Source of the DNA: JAJVHZ01 sp041395385
GTDB taxonomy: Bacteria; Pseudomonadota; Gammaproteobacteria; JAJPIJ01
DNA length: 64,000 bases
Direction of reading: 5' to 3'
Assembly: GCA_041395385.1 (NCBI GenBank)
Contig: JAWLAN010000007.1
Span: 186,001 to 250,000 of the forward strand
Under the pieces are notes generated by a model. That model ran no database searches. It was not told the DNA's origin and saw nothing but the letters and a program-made list of their open reading frames with translations. This document shows positions 1 through 10,904 of the stretch, piece after piece (position 1 is the first letter of the stretch; every line of letters starts with the position of its first letter). The position numbers were made by a program, and so were the translations under genes.

Positions 1-1
1 C

Positions 2-880
<879 letters not shown>

Positions 881-922
881 TGCGCCCCGCGCGCGCCGAA
901 ACCCCCAGAGAGATGAACTCAG

Positions 923-2854
<1,932 letters not shown>

Positions 2855-2911
2855 TCGAAGCCGATAGGTCCAGGACTTCGCAGAGTCGTCGCTGCTGCCG
2901 GGACAGGGAAT

Positions 2912-3103
2912 GGCGCGCCTCGGCGGCGCGCGCCGCCGACTGAGCCGCCGGACGCTCCTTCAACTGTTCTGCCGGTGTTCGGATAATCCGGTGCCGGGCG
3001 TTGCCTTGCCGAGGTCTGGCTACCGCTCGCTACCGCGGCGTCGTGCTCGCTGTCGTGCTGCGCGCGCCGCCGAGGCGCGCCAGACCTCGGCAAGGCAGCG
3101 CCC
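2912..3103. repeat. Long hairpin repeat, copy A, with nearby inverted 21-base copy
   Basis: Bases 2996-3019 and 3080-3103 form a 24-base stem, perfect except for one T/G wobble, around a 60-base loop. Most of the loop recurs at 56896-56983, in a second hairpin whose arms have a different sequence. In addition, 2912-2932 is a perfect 21-base inverted copy of 3061-3081, so an alternative larger fold is possible. It lies between the activator gene and the convergent DMT exporter. A bidirectional terminator or a mobile REP-like element are both possible. Confidence 0.8.
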
Positions 3104-3126
3104 CGGAACCCCGCGAATCGGTACAT

Positions 3127-4029
3127 TCACTCCTGGCCCACCGGGGCAATCACCTCGCGGTGCTGCCGCAGCGCGATCAAGGTGAGCACGAGCAGCGCCG
3201 CGGCGATCAACAACAGTCCCGCGAGCTCCACACCGTCGGGCTGTTCGCCCAGCTGCAGCCACGAGGCGAGCATGGCGATCACCGGTATCGCGAAGGTGCT
3301 CATGCCGGCGGTGCCGGTGGGCAGCACCTTCAGCACGTACAGCCACAGCCACCAGCCGATCGCGGTCGTCGCGATCGCGTTGAAGGCCAGCGCGAGCGAG
3401 AAAGGCACGGTCCACTGCACGTGCATGCCGGGATTGAGCACGGCGATGGCCGCCAATGGCACGGAGCCGAACAGCATCTGCCAGGCCGTCATGGACAGCA
3501 GATCCATCGGGGCGCGCGCCTGCATGCGCTTGACCATGACGGCGCTCACCGCCCAGACGAACCCCGAGGCGACGGCCAGCACCTTGCTCTGCGTGTGGCC
3601 GGTGATCGTCCACGGCTGCAGCACCAGCAGCAGTCCGGCGCCGGCGACGAGCGCGGTCAGCCACTGGTAGCGCTGGATCGACTCCTTCAGGTACAGCGAT
3701 GCGAGCACCATGGTCCAGAACGGCATGGTGAAGACCAGCACGGCGGTGCGTCCCGGCGCGCCGCCGGCGGCGGCCCACATGCTTAAGCCCACGTAGCCGG
3801 CAGTCTGCATCACGCCGAGCGCCATGAGCTCCGGCACGCGCTGCGGTTTCAGGCTGCGGCCGCCCAGCGGCAGCAGTACGAACAGGCAAAGGGCGCCGAA
3901 CGCCACGCGCAGCGCGCTGAAGGAAAAGGGGTCGGCGTAGCCGAGCGCGATCTTGATGACGACCCAGCTGTAGCCCCAGATGAGCGACAGCACGACCAGG
4001 GCGAGGAAACGGTGATAAGGCGTCGGCAT
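3127..4029 (-). CDS. EamA-family DMT transporter
   Basis: A 300-residue, strongly hydrophobic protein with about ten membrane segments arranged as two EamA repeats, the length usual for this drug/metabolite transporter family. The N-terminus (LSLIWGYSWVVIKIAL) carries the typical first-helix signature, and the second repeat begins near residue 150 (VASGFVWAVSAVMVKR). It probably exports a small metabolite or amino acid across the inner membrane; the substrate cannot be read from sequence. It is transcribed alone, divergently from the cnoX-like gene, and its 3' end faces hairpin repeat A. Confidence 0.88.
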   Translation of the reverse strand: MPTPYHRFLALVVLSLIWGYSWVVIKIALGYADPFSFSALRVAFGALCLFVLLPLGGRSLKPQRVPELMALGVMQTAGYVGLSMWAAAGGAPGRTAVLVFTMPFWTMVLASLYLKESIQRYQWLTALVAGAGLLLVLQPWTITGHTQSKVLAVASGFVWAVSAVMVKRMQARAPMDLLSMTAWQMLFGSVPLAAIAVLNPGMHVQWTVPFSLALAFNAIATTAIGWWLWLYVLKVLPTGTAGMSTFAIPVIAMLASWLQLGEQPDGVELAGLLLIAAALLVLTLIALRQHREVIAPVGQE

Positions 4030-4200
4030 GCGGGTGTCGGCGGGAGACGGGGCAACGGGTATTGCGCGGGGTCGAGGGCGCGCAGCCGCCGGAAGTCTAC
4101 CGGATCGCGCGCCACCATGCCCGGGCGAGCGCCGGCCGCGCCCATCCGCAAGCCGCCCGAACTCCCGTATACTGCATCGGTTTGATTACCGGGTGCCACG

Positions 4201-5070
4201 ATGGCCGAGACCGAACACATCATTGAGGTAACCGATCGCAACTTCGAGCAGGAGGTGTTGCTGCGTTCGATGCAGACGCCGGTGCTCGTGGATTTCTGGG
4301 CGGCGTGGTGCGCGCCGTGCAAGGCGCTGATGCCGCTGCTTGCCAAGCTCGCGGCCGACTTCGGCGGCGGCTTCGTGCTGGCGAAGGTCAACACCGACGA
4401 GAACCAGCAGATCGCCATGCAATGCGGCATCCGCAGCCTGCCGACGGTGGTGCTCATCAAGGAAGGCCAGATCGTCGACGGGTTCGTCGGCGTGCAGCCG
4501 GAGGGCGCCATCCGCGCGCTGCTGGAGAAGCACCAAGTCTCGCCGCGCGTGGCGCAGCCGGAGGGCCCGCAGCCGATGCCCGAAGTTCCGCCCGAGGACC
4601 GGGCGCGCGCGATCGCGGAATTGCGCACCATGCTGGCGAGCCAGCCGGGCGACGCCTCCGTCATCCTGCAGCTCACCGAGCTGCTCGTGGCCGAGGGTGA
4701 TTATGCGGCCGCCGAGACGGCGCTGAAGGATCTGTCCGAGGATCGCCTGCAGGAAACCGATGCCGGCCGGCTGCTGGCCGCGATACGCCTCGGCCGCCTC
4801 GTGTCCGGCGCGCCCGACACCGCGACGCTGCTGGGGCGCCTGGAGGGCGATCCGAAGGACAGCGAGGCGGAATACCTGCTCGGCATACGCAGCGCCCTGG
4901 AAGGCGCGCACGAGGTGGGGTTGGAATACCTGCTGAGCGTGGTGCGCCGTGATCGAAAATTCGGCGACGATGCCGCGCGCAAGGCCATGGTGGAGGTCTT
5001 CGCCTTGCTGGGCGGCGCCGGTCCGCTCGTCAAGCAATTCCGCAGCCGCCTGTATTCCGCGCTGAACTGA
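4201..5070 (+). CDS. cnoX: CnoX/YbbN-type thioredoxin-TPR co-chaperone
   Basis: A 289-residue cytoplasmic protein: a thioredoxin fold at about residues 8-110 followed by a TPR-like helical half. The active site reads WAAWCAPCKAL, so the redox CxxC is present, unlike the SxxC of E. coli YbbN; this matches the redox-active Caulobacter/Pseudomonas type. The cis-proline region RSLPTVVLI is also intact. CnoX holdases protect proteins from oxidative over-oxidation and hand them to GroEL. The length matches the family (about 285). The gene stands alone, between a divergent transporter and the convergent nhaR-like gene. Confidence 0.9.
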   Translation: MAETEHIIEVTDRNFEQEVLLRSMQTPVLVDFWAAWCAPCKALMPLLAKLAADFGGGFVLAKVNTDENQQIAMQCGIRSLPTVVLIKEGQIVDGFVGVQPEGAIRALLEKHQVSPRVAQPEGPQPMPEVPPEDRARAIAELRTMLASQPGDASVILQLTELLVAEGDYAAAETALKDLSEDRLQETDAGRLLAAIRLGRLVSGAPDTATLLGRLEGDPKDSEAEYLLGIRSALEGAHEVGLEYLLSVVRRDRKFGDDAARKAMVEVFALLGGAGPLVKQFRSRLYSALN

Positions 5071-5112
5071 TCCGCCACGACGGTTGGTGGCGCGCCGCGG
5101 CCGCGCACACTC

Positions 5113-6012
5113 CTAGATGCTGAATCGCCGGCGCGCGGCCTCGCTGATGGCGAGCACCGCCGGGTGCTTGATCCGGCGCTCGGCGGACACCGCGTAGTAC
5201 TGCTCGCGCAGCTCCTCGGTGCGGCCGATGACCTGCACGTCGTGCTGGCGCATCACTTCCTTCTCGATCGCGGTAGGCGCCACGAAGGCGCCGACCCCGG
5301 CCTCGCCGAAGACCTTCATGAGCGCGGAATCCTCGAACTCCGCGGCGATCTGCGGGCGTATCTCCTCCTGCTCCAGCCACTGTTGCAGCATCCGCCGCAG
5401 GTTGGAGTTCGTCCCGGGCATCAGTATCGGCACGCCGTCGAGCGACTGCGGGAACCTGCCCTTCAGCCGCTGCATGATCTTGCGCGCGGCGAAGAAGCTG
5501 ATGCCGCTGTCGCCCAGCGCGTGATTGTAGACCTTCAGGTGCAGGCCCTGGGAAACGGGCACATCGGCGATGACCAGGTCGAGCTTGTGCACGGACAGCT
5601 GCGCCAGCAGCTCGTCGAACCGGCCCTCTTGGCAGACCACGCGCAGCTTGTGCTCCAGGTGCAGCGCCGGCTCGAGCAGCCGGTAGGCGAGGATCTTGGG
5701 CACGGCATCCGAGACCCCCACGGTGAAGGCCTGCACGCCGCCCGGCAGGCGGCCGGCGAGCACGTCCTTGAGCTCGGTGCCGAGCCGGAACATCTCGTCG
5801 GCGTACTGAAAGATGAGGCGCCCGACGTCGGTCAACTGCAGGCGCCGGCCCTGGCGGGCGAAGAGTTTCTCCCCTACCTGCTCCTCGAGCGCGCTCAACT
5901 GGCCGCTGATGGTCTGCGGCGTCAGGAACAGGACCTTCGAGGCATTGGCGATGCCACCCTCCTTGGCGACCACCCAGAAGTAGTGCAGATGCTTGTAATT
6001 GAGGTGTCTCAA
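5113..6012 (-). CDS. nhaR: LysR-family activator, NhaR type
   Basis: A 299-residue LysR-type regulator. The N-terminal winged helix-turn-helix begins MRHLNYKHLHYFWVVAKEGG, a start characteristic of NhaR, and continues FLTPQTISGQLSALEEQ. The C-terminal effector domain follows from about residue 90. NhaR in enterobacteria activates the Na+/H+ antiporter nhaA and other genes in response to sodium. No nhaA lies within this window, so its targets here are unknown. A LysR-type palindrome sits about 90 bases upstream of the start and suggests autoregulation. Confidence 0.88.
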   Translation of the reverse strand: MRHLNYKHLHYFWVVAKEGGIANASKVLFLTPQTISGQLSALEEQVGEKLFARQGRRLQLTDVGRLIFQYADEMFRLGTELKDVLAGRLPGGVQAFTVGVSDAVPKILAYRLLEPALHLEHKLRVVCQEGRFDELLAQLSVHKLDLVIADVPVSQGLHLKVYNHALGDSGISFFAARKIMQRLKGRFPQSLDGVPILMPGTNSNLRRMLQQWLEQEEIRPQIAAEFEDSALMKVFGEAGVGAFVAPTAIEKEVMRQHDVQVIGRTEELREQYYAVSAERRIKHPAVLAISEAARRRFSI

Positions 6013-6100
6013 ACGTTCTCTCCCCGCCTGCGCGCCGCGTCGCGTATGCGTCGATTGTTTGCATTATGACCGCAGGGAGACGGAAAATGCGAAGTGTAAG

Positions 6101-6119
6101 ACATCGTAAAAGACGATGT
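6101..6119. promoter_or_regulatory. LysR-type operator upstream of nhaR
   Basis: A perfect 7-base dyad (ACATCGT, 5-base spacer, ACGATGT) contains ATC-N9-GAT at 6103-6117, which also fits the T-N11-A rule for LysR-family binding sites. It lies in an AT-richer patch about 90 bases from the nhaR start, the usual place for an autoregulatory box. Binding by this NhaR is inferred. The rest of the 6013-6482 gap shows no further gene. Its distal end must hold the promoter of the bufferin operon, but I see no convincing -35/-10 pair there. Confidence 0.55.
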
Positions 6120-6482
6120 ATCGAAGATAAATATCAGTTTTTGCGATCCCTGCCGGCCGTCGATGCCCGGCCGCGGCGCCGGTGCCGCGATCCGGCGGGC
6201 CACCAACCGCACGAATACTCACCGCCTCGGACGACAGTCCCGGTTCGCCGCTGCCGGAGCTGAGCGGCTCGGTACCGCAGCGGGCCCGCCATATCTCGCG
6301 GAGGCCGCCGGATACTGCGGCGTACGGCCACGGCGCAAAAACGCCTTCCGCTACATAACTCATTGGCTCGGCAACTCCTTTCCGGTCATCACCACGAGTG
6401 GCACAGCGGTTGCCATCCCTGCGCCAAGCGCGCTCAACGCGGTGCGCGAAAAACAGACTGCAAGACCCAGGAGAAAGCAACC

Positions 6483-6737
6483 ATGAAGAGCAACCGTGTA
6501 GTGCAAACCGCAGTGCTGTCGCTGTTGGCCTTGGGGGTCGGCAACGCCGCCGTTGCCGCCGACAAGGCCTCCGAGAAGTGCTATGGCGTGATCAAGGCGG
6601 GCAAGAACGACTGCCAGACGGCCACCAACGCCTGTTCGGGCCACAGCACGAGCGACGGTCAGGTCGACGCGTGGATATACCTGCCCAAGGGCAGCTGCGA
6701 GCGCATCGTCGGCGCCTCGCTGACGCCGAAGTCCTGA
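6483..6737 (+). CDS. bufA1: Bufferin-like RiPP precursor (DUF2282, BufA1 type)
   Basis: An 84-residue exported protein of the DUF2282 family. The Sec signal peptide spans about residues 1-25 (cleavage near AVA-AD) and the mature part has four cysteines (33, 44, 51 and 72) with the family motifs EKCYGV, KNDCQT, NACSGHS and GSCERI. I chose ATG 6483 because AGGAGA precedes it at proper distance and it alone places the signal peptide at the terminus. In bufferins the MNIO enzyme converts cysteines to copper-binding thiooxazole-type groups, giving a periplasmic copper chelator. The neighbours supply the modification enzymes. Confidence 0.88.
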   Translation: MKSNRVVQTAVLSLLALGVGNAAVAADKASEKCYGVIKAGKNDCQTATNACSGHSTSDGQVDAWIYLPKGSCERIVGASLTPKS

Positions 6738-6744
6738 GCGGGAA

Positions 6745-7626
6745 ATGGCAGCGATGCCGGATTCCTCCAAACGATCCGCATCGGCACGGCCGATCCCGCC
6801 CGCGAGCGGGATCGGCCTGCGCGCCGAGCACTACGACGCCATGCTGGCGCGGCGTCCGAAGCTCGGGTTTATCGAGGTGCACAGCGAGAACTATTTCGGC
6901 GCCGGCGGCCGGCCGCGGGCGGTGCTCGACGCTCTCGCCCGCGACTACGCCCTGAGCCTGCACGGCGTGGGTCTGTCGCTCGGTTCGACCGACGCGCTGA
7001 ACATGGGGCATCTTGCGCGACTGCGGGAGCTGGTCGAACGCTACTCCCCGCGGCTGGTCTCCGAGCACTTGAGCTGGAGCTCGGTGGACGGCCGCTACTT
7101 CCACGACCTGCTGCCGCTGCCGTACACGGAGGAGGCACTGCGGCTCATCGCGGAGCGCATCGAGCGGGTGCAGGCCTATCTCGGCCGGCGCATCCTGATC
7201 GAGAACCTCTCCAGCTATGTCGAGTATTCCCACTCGACGATGCCGGAGTGGGAGTTCCTCACCGCGGTGGCGGCGCGCAGCGGCTGCGGCATCCTGCTCG
7301 ACGTCAACAATATTTACGTCTCCTCCTGCAATCACGGCTTCGATGCCGCGCATTACCTGCGGAGCATCCCTGCGCAGTGCGTCGGCGAGATGCATCTGGC
7401 CGGGCACACCGTGAGGAGCACGCCGGACGGCACGATCCTGATCGATACGCACAATCAGCCGGTGAGCGCGCCGGTCTGGCAGCTGTTCGAGCTGGCGGCG
7501 CGGCGATTCGCCGATGTACCCGCGCTCATCGAGTGGGACACGGACCTGCCCGCGCTCGAGGTGCTGCTCGCGGAAGCCGCGCGCGCCGACCGCGCCAGGG
7601 AGAAGCCTCATGCTCTCGCTGCGTAA
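6745..7626 (+). CDS. bufB: DUF692 / MNIO multinuclear iron oxygenase (BufB type)
   Basis: A 293-residue TIM-barrel enzyme of the DUF692 family, now called multinuclear non-heme iron-dependent oxidases. Metal-ligand motifs typical of the family are visible: EVHSENYF, VSEHLSW, LLDVNNIY, GEMHLAGH, IDTHNQPV and LIEWDTD. It would act in the cytoplasm on cysteines of the BufA1 precursor. It begins 7 bases after the bufA1 stop and its end overlaps bufC by 17 bases, so the genes are translationally linked. ATG 6745 is used; another ATG lies 9 bases further on. Confidence 0.92.
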   Translation: MAAMPDSSKRSASARPIPPASGIGLRAEHYDAMLARRPKLGFIEVHSENYFGAGGRPRAVLDALARDYALSLHGVGLSLGSTDALNMGHLARLRELVERYSPRLVSEHLSWSSVDGRYFHDLLPLPYTEEALRLIAERIERVQAYLGRRILIENLSSYVEYSHSTMPEWEFLTAVAARSGCGILLDVNNIYVSSCNHGFDAAHYLRSIPAQCVGEMHLAGHTVRSTPDGTILIDTHNQPVSAPVWQLFELAARRFADVPALIEWDTDLPALEVLLAEAARADRAREKPHALAA

Positions 7627-8380
7627 TCTGCAACGGACCATGGCCGGCGCCATCCTGCAGCCCGACGACGTCGAGCGGCTCGACTGCCTGCGCGCGCGTA
7701 CGGCAACGGCGGTACGGCGGCTGCGCGTCTACCGCAACAACGTCAGGGCGACGCTCACCGGCGCGCTCGAAACCGGCTATCCCGTCGTGCTCCGCCTGCT
7801 CGGCGCGGAGTACTTCCAGGCGCTGGCGCTGCGCTACGTGCGCGACTGTCCGTCGCGCACCGGCAACCTGATCGATTACGGCGCGGAGTTTCCTTCGTTC
7901 CTGGAGACGATGACCGAGTTGCAGACGCTGCCGTATCTGCCCGACGTCGCGCGCCTGGAGAGGTCCATGCGGGAGGCCCAGCTCGCCGCGGAGCCCCGCC
8001 GAGTGAACCTGGAGGCCCTCGCCGGGGTGCCGCGCTGCCGCTACGAGGAGTTGCGATTCGCGATCCACCCGAGCGCGCGCCTGTTCGCCTCCTCCTACCC
8101 GGCGCTGCGGATCTGGCAGACCAATCAGCCCGGCTACGCCGGCGATCCTCAGGTGTCGCTGGAGGAGGGCGGCGACCTGCTGCTCGTCATCCGGCGCGAC
8201 CTGGAGATCGAGATCGAGCGCCTGAGTCCCGGCGAGTTCACGCTGCTGTACCAGCTCGAGCAGGGGCGAAACATGCGCTACGCCTGCGAGAGCGCGTTCG
8301 CCGCCGAGCCGGCGCTGTGCGTCACCACCGCGCTGCGCAGTCACGTCGCGCGCCACACGATTTGCGGTTTCCACTATTGA
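7610..8380 (+). CDS. bufC: DUF2063 partner protein of MNIO (BufC type)
   Basis: A 256-residue protein with the N-terminal DUF2063 domain (LRVYRNNVRATLTGALE and YPVVLRLLG, residues about 1-110) and a second helical/beta domain after it. In bufferin and related RiPP pathways this partner presents the precursor to the MNIO enzyme. ATG 7610 starts the conserved domain and lies inside the end of bufB. The protein lacks membrane segments or a signal peptide, so it should be cytoplasmic. Confidence 0.88.
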   Translation: MLSLRNLQRTMAGAILQPDDVERLDCLRARTATAVRRLRVYRNNVRATLTGALETGYPVVLRLLGAEYFQALALRYVRDCPSRTGNLIDYGAEFPSFLETMTELQTLPYLPDVARLERSMREAQLAAEPRRVNLEALAGVPRCRYEELRFAIHPSARLFASSYPALRIWQTNQPGYAGDPQVSLEEGGDLLLVIRRDLEIEIERLSPGEFTLLYQLEQGRNMRYACESAFAAEPALCVTTALRSHVARHTICGFHY

Positions 8381-8405
8381 ACGAGGACTGAGGAGAGGAG
8401 CGGAG

Positions 8406-8909
8406 ATGACGACATTTACGGCAACACCGATGATGACCGCGGCCGGGGCGCGGCGATCCCCGGCGGCAAGGGTCGCGGAGCTGTACGCGAAGTCGGCGGA
8501 ACTGCTGCAGGCGGCATCGCCGCTGGCCGATCTCGCGCTGCGCCTGTACGTGGCCAACGTGTTCTGGGTATCGGGCCTGGCCAAGGTGCAATCCTGGCAG
8601 ACGACGCTGCAGTTGTTCGAGTACGAGTACCGCGTGCCGCTGCTCCCGCCGGCGCTTGCGGCCTATGCCGGCACCCTCACCGAGCTGTTTTTCCCGGCGC
8701 TGCTGGCCCTCGGGCTCGGCGGCAGGCTGGCCGCCGCGGTGCTGTTCGTCTTCAACATCGTCGCCGTCGTCTCCTACCCCGACCTGAACGCCGCCGGCCT
8801 TGCCCAGCACAAGGTGTGGGGACTGATGCTGCTGGTGCTCGTGCTGCATGGACCGGGCGCCCTGTCCTGCGATCGGCTGCTGCGCCACCGCTTCCGGACA
8901 CGCGCGTGA
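8406..8909 (+). CDS. DoxX-family membrane protein (bufferin operon)
   Basis: A 167-residue inner-membrane protein with about four transmembrane segments and the DoxX signature (LALRLYVANVFWVSGLAKVQ; TLTELFFPALLALGLGGRLA). DoxX genes commonly end bufferin operons, where a role in the redox or export step has been suggested but is not settled. It follows bufC by 25 bases with a GAGGAGAGGAG-like ribosome site before the ATG. Confidence 0.87.
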   Translation: MTTFTATPMMTAAGARRSPAARVAELYAKSAELLQAASPLADLALRLYVANVFWVSGLAKVQSWQTTLQLFEYEYRVPLLPPALAAYAGTLTELFFPALLALGLGGRLAAAVLFVFNIVAVVSYPDLNAAGLAQHKVWGLMLLVLVLHGPGALSCDRLLRHRFRTRA

Positions 8910-8945
8910 GAACACAGAGAAATGTCCTGCTTGAGGAGTTCCGAT

Positions 8946-9785
8946 ATGAACGTCGCGCTGAAGCTCACGGCTGAAACCGCAGGACGGCGGGTGCTGGAGG
9001 GACAGCGGGCGCTGGTCACCGGCGCCAATTCCGGCATCGGCGCCGGGATCGCCGAGGGGCTCGCGGCCGCGGGCGCGCGCGTGGTGATCAACTACGTGAG
9101 CAGACCGGACGAGGCGCAACGCCTGGTGCGGAAGATCAAGGACGGCGGGGGCGAGGCGATCGCGATCCAGGCCGACGTCAGCCAGGAACACCAGGTCAGG
9201 GCCATGTTCGAGCACGCCATCGAGGAGCTCGGCGGGCTGGAGATCCTGGTCAACAACGCCGGCCTGCAGAAGGACGCGGCGCTGGTGGACATGTCCTTGC
9301 AGGACTGGGACACGGTCATACGCGTGAATCTCACCGGTCAGTTCCTGTGCGCGCGCGAGGCGGCGCGCGAGTTCATCCGCCGCGGCGTCACACCGTCGCT
9401 GTCGAGCTCGGCCGGCAAGATCATCTGCGTGTCCTCGGTCCACGACCTGATCCCGTGGGCGGGGCACGCCAATTACGCCGCCTCCAAGGGTGGGGTGATG
9501 ATGCTGATGAAGACCATGGCGCAGGAGCTCGCCGCGCACAAGGTCCGCGTCAACAGCATCTCGCCCGGAGCGATCAAGACGCCGATCAATCACGGCGCCT
9601 GGAGCACGGCGGAGAAGGAGGCGGAGCTGCTGCAGCTCATCCCCTACGGCCGCGTCGGCGTCACGCACGACGTCGCCAGGGCCGCCGTGTGGCTCGCCTC
9701 CGACGAGTCGGACTACGTAACCGGCGCGACGCTCTACGTCGATGGCGGCATGACGCTGTATCCCGGCTTCGAGAACGGCGGCTGA
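8946..9785 (+). CDS. Short-chain dehydrogenase/reductase (glucose 1-dehydrogenase-like)
   Basis: A 279-residue classical SDR. The Rossmann motif is VTGANSGIGAGI, the NNAG motif is present (ILVNNAGLQ) and the catalytic YxxxK is in NYAASKGG. The C-terminal VTGATLYVDGGM is typical of sugar and polyol dehydrogenases such as glucose 1-dehydrogenase. I chose ATG 8946 over ATG 8922 because GAGGAG sits just upstream of it. It follows the bufferin operon by 36 bases but its substrate suggests the carbohydrate genes downstream. Confidence 0.88.
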   Translation: MNVALKLTAETAGRRVLEGQRALVTGANSGIGAGIAEGLAAAGARVVINYVSRPDEAQRLVRKIKDGGGEAIAIQADVSQEHQVRAMFEHAIEELGGLEILVNNAGLQKDAALVDMSLQDWDTVIRVNLTGQFLCAREAAREFIRRGVTPSLSSSAGKIICVSSVHDLIPWAGHANYAASKGGVMMLMKTMAQELAAHKVRVNSISPGAIKTPINHGAWSTAEKEAELLQLIPYGRVGVTHDVARAAVWLASDESDYVTGATLYVDGGMTLYPGFENGG

Positions 9786-9794
9786 CCCGGAGCC

Positions 9795-10904
9795 ATGGCA
9801 TCGGACAGGCCCATGATCGAAGCCGCCGGCAGCCCGCGTATCCCGGTCGCGTGCGGGAGCGCACGGCGCGCTCATGGCGCGCGGCTGTGCGCGTGCGCGC
9901 TCGCGGCGCTGCTGAGCGCACTCGGCGCGCGCGCTGCCGGCGTCGAGAACCCGGCTTTTCTCGCCTCCGACTCGCGCAATGACCACGGGGACCTGCCCGA
10001 GGGCGTGCAGCCGTGGTGGCCGAGCCGCTACGGCGCCGAGGATCAGATCGGCACGCTCAACGAGATCACACCGGCGGTGACGGCGGCGGCGGCAGGTCTC
10101 GTGAAGCGGGGGATCACCGTCGACCTGGGACGCATCCTCGACGATCGCACGCCCAAGTTCCCCGGCCGCTACTGGCACCAGACCGTCGATGCCTCCGCGC
10201 CGTACACGAACCTGCGCCGCGCGGACGCGGACGGCGGCGGCTGGGGCAGGAACCGGATCAACTGGATCACCGAGATCCAGGCCGGCACCTTCCAGGTGGG
10301 CACGCAGCTGGATTCCATCGGCCACATCCAGACCGGCGACCGCTTCTACAACGGCTGGCGCGCCCGCGATGTCGTGGAGGCCTACGGCCTGAACCGTTTC
10401 GGCATGGAGAGCGTGCCGCCGATCGTCACCCGCGGCGTGCTGGTCAATATCGCCGCTTTGAAGGGCGTGGTGCGCCTGGCTCAGGGTTACGTCATCACCG
10501 TCGCCGACGTGGAGGCGGCGCTCGCGGCGCAGCGCGTGCAGATCCAGGCCGGCGACGCCGTGCTGCTGCACACCGGCTGGGGCGGGCTGTGGAACGTCGA
10601 CGACGCCGCGTTCCTGGCCGGCGAGCCCGGCCCCGGGCTCGATCTCATCGAGTGGTTCCACGGGCGGCGCATCGCAGTGCTGGGCGCGGACACCTGGAGC
10701 ATCGGGCCGGTGCCCGGCGAGGACCCGGAGCGGCCGTTTCTCGTGCCGCAGACCATGTACGTGAACTACGGACTGTTCGGCCTGGAGAACGTCGCGACCG
10801 AGGCGATCGCCGCGCGCAAGGTCTACGAGTTCCTGTTCGTCCTCACCCATGCGCGCACGCGCGGCTCGACCGCGGCCGTCGTCTCGCCGGCAGCGATCTA
10901 CTGA
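9795..10904 (+). CDS. Cyclase-family (kynurenine formamidase-like) hydrolase
   Basis: A 369-residue member of the metal-dependent cyclase family (PF04199 type). The metal-site region reads VGTQLDSIGH, a variant of the usual HGTHxDxPxH in which the first histidines are replaced, and AVLLHTGWG follows. The family includes bacterial kynurenine formamidases and many uncharacterised lactone or amide hydrolases. The N-terminus has an arginine-rich stretch then a hydrophobic segment, so export is possible. It starts 9 bases after the SDR stop and probably shares its transcript. Confidence 0.82.
   Translation: MASDRPMIEAAGSPRIPVACGSARRAHGARLCACALAALLSALGARAAGVENPAFLASDSRNDHGDLPEGVQPWWPSRYGAEDQIGTLNEITPAVTAAAAGLVKRGITVDLGRILDDRTPKFPGRYWHQTVDASAPYTNLRRADADGGGWGRNRINWITEIQAGTFQVGTQLDSIGHIQTGDRFYNGWRARDVVEAYGLNRFGMESVPPIVTRGVLVNIAALKGVVRLAQGYVITVADVEAALAAQRVQIQAGDAVLLHTGWGGLWNVDDAAFLAGEPGPGLDLIEWFHGRRIAVLGADTWSIGPVPGEDPERPFLVPQTMYVNYGLFGLENVATEAIAARKVYEFLFVLTHARTRGSTAAVVSPAAIY

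Noticed and set aside
6066..6480. Several overlapping short open frames upstream of bufA1
   Set aside because: No ribosome sites or family resemblance; they cover the promoter gap between nhaR and bufA1.
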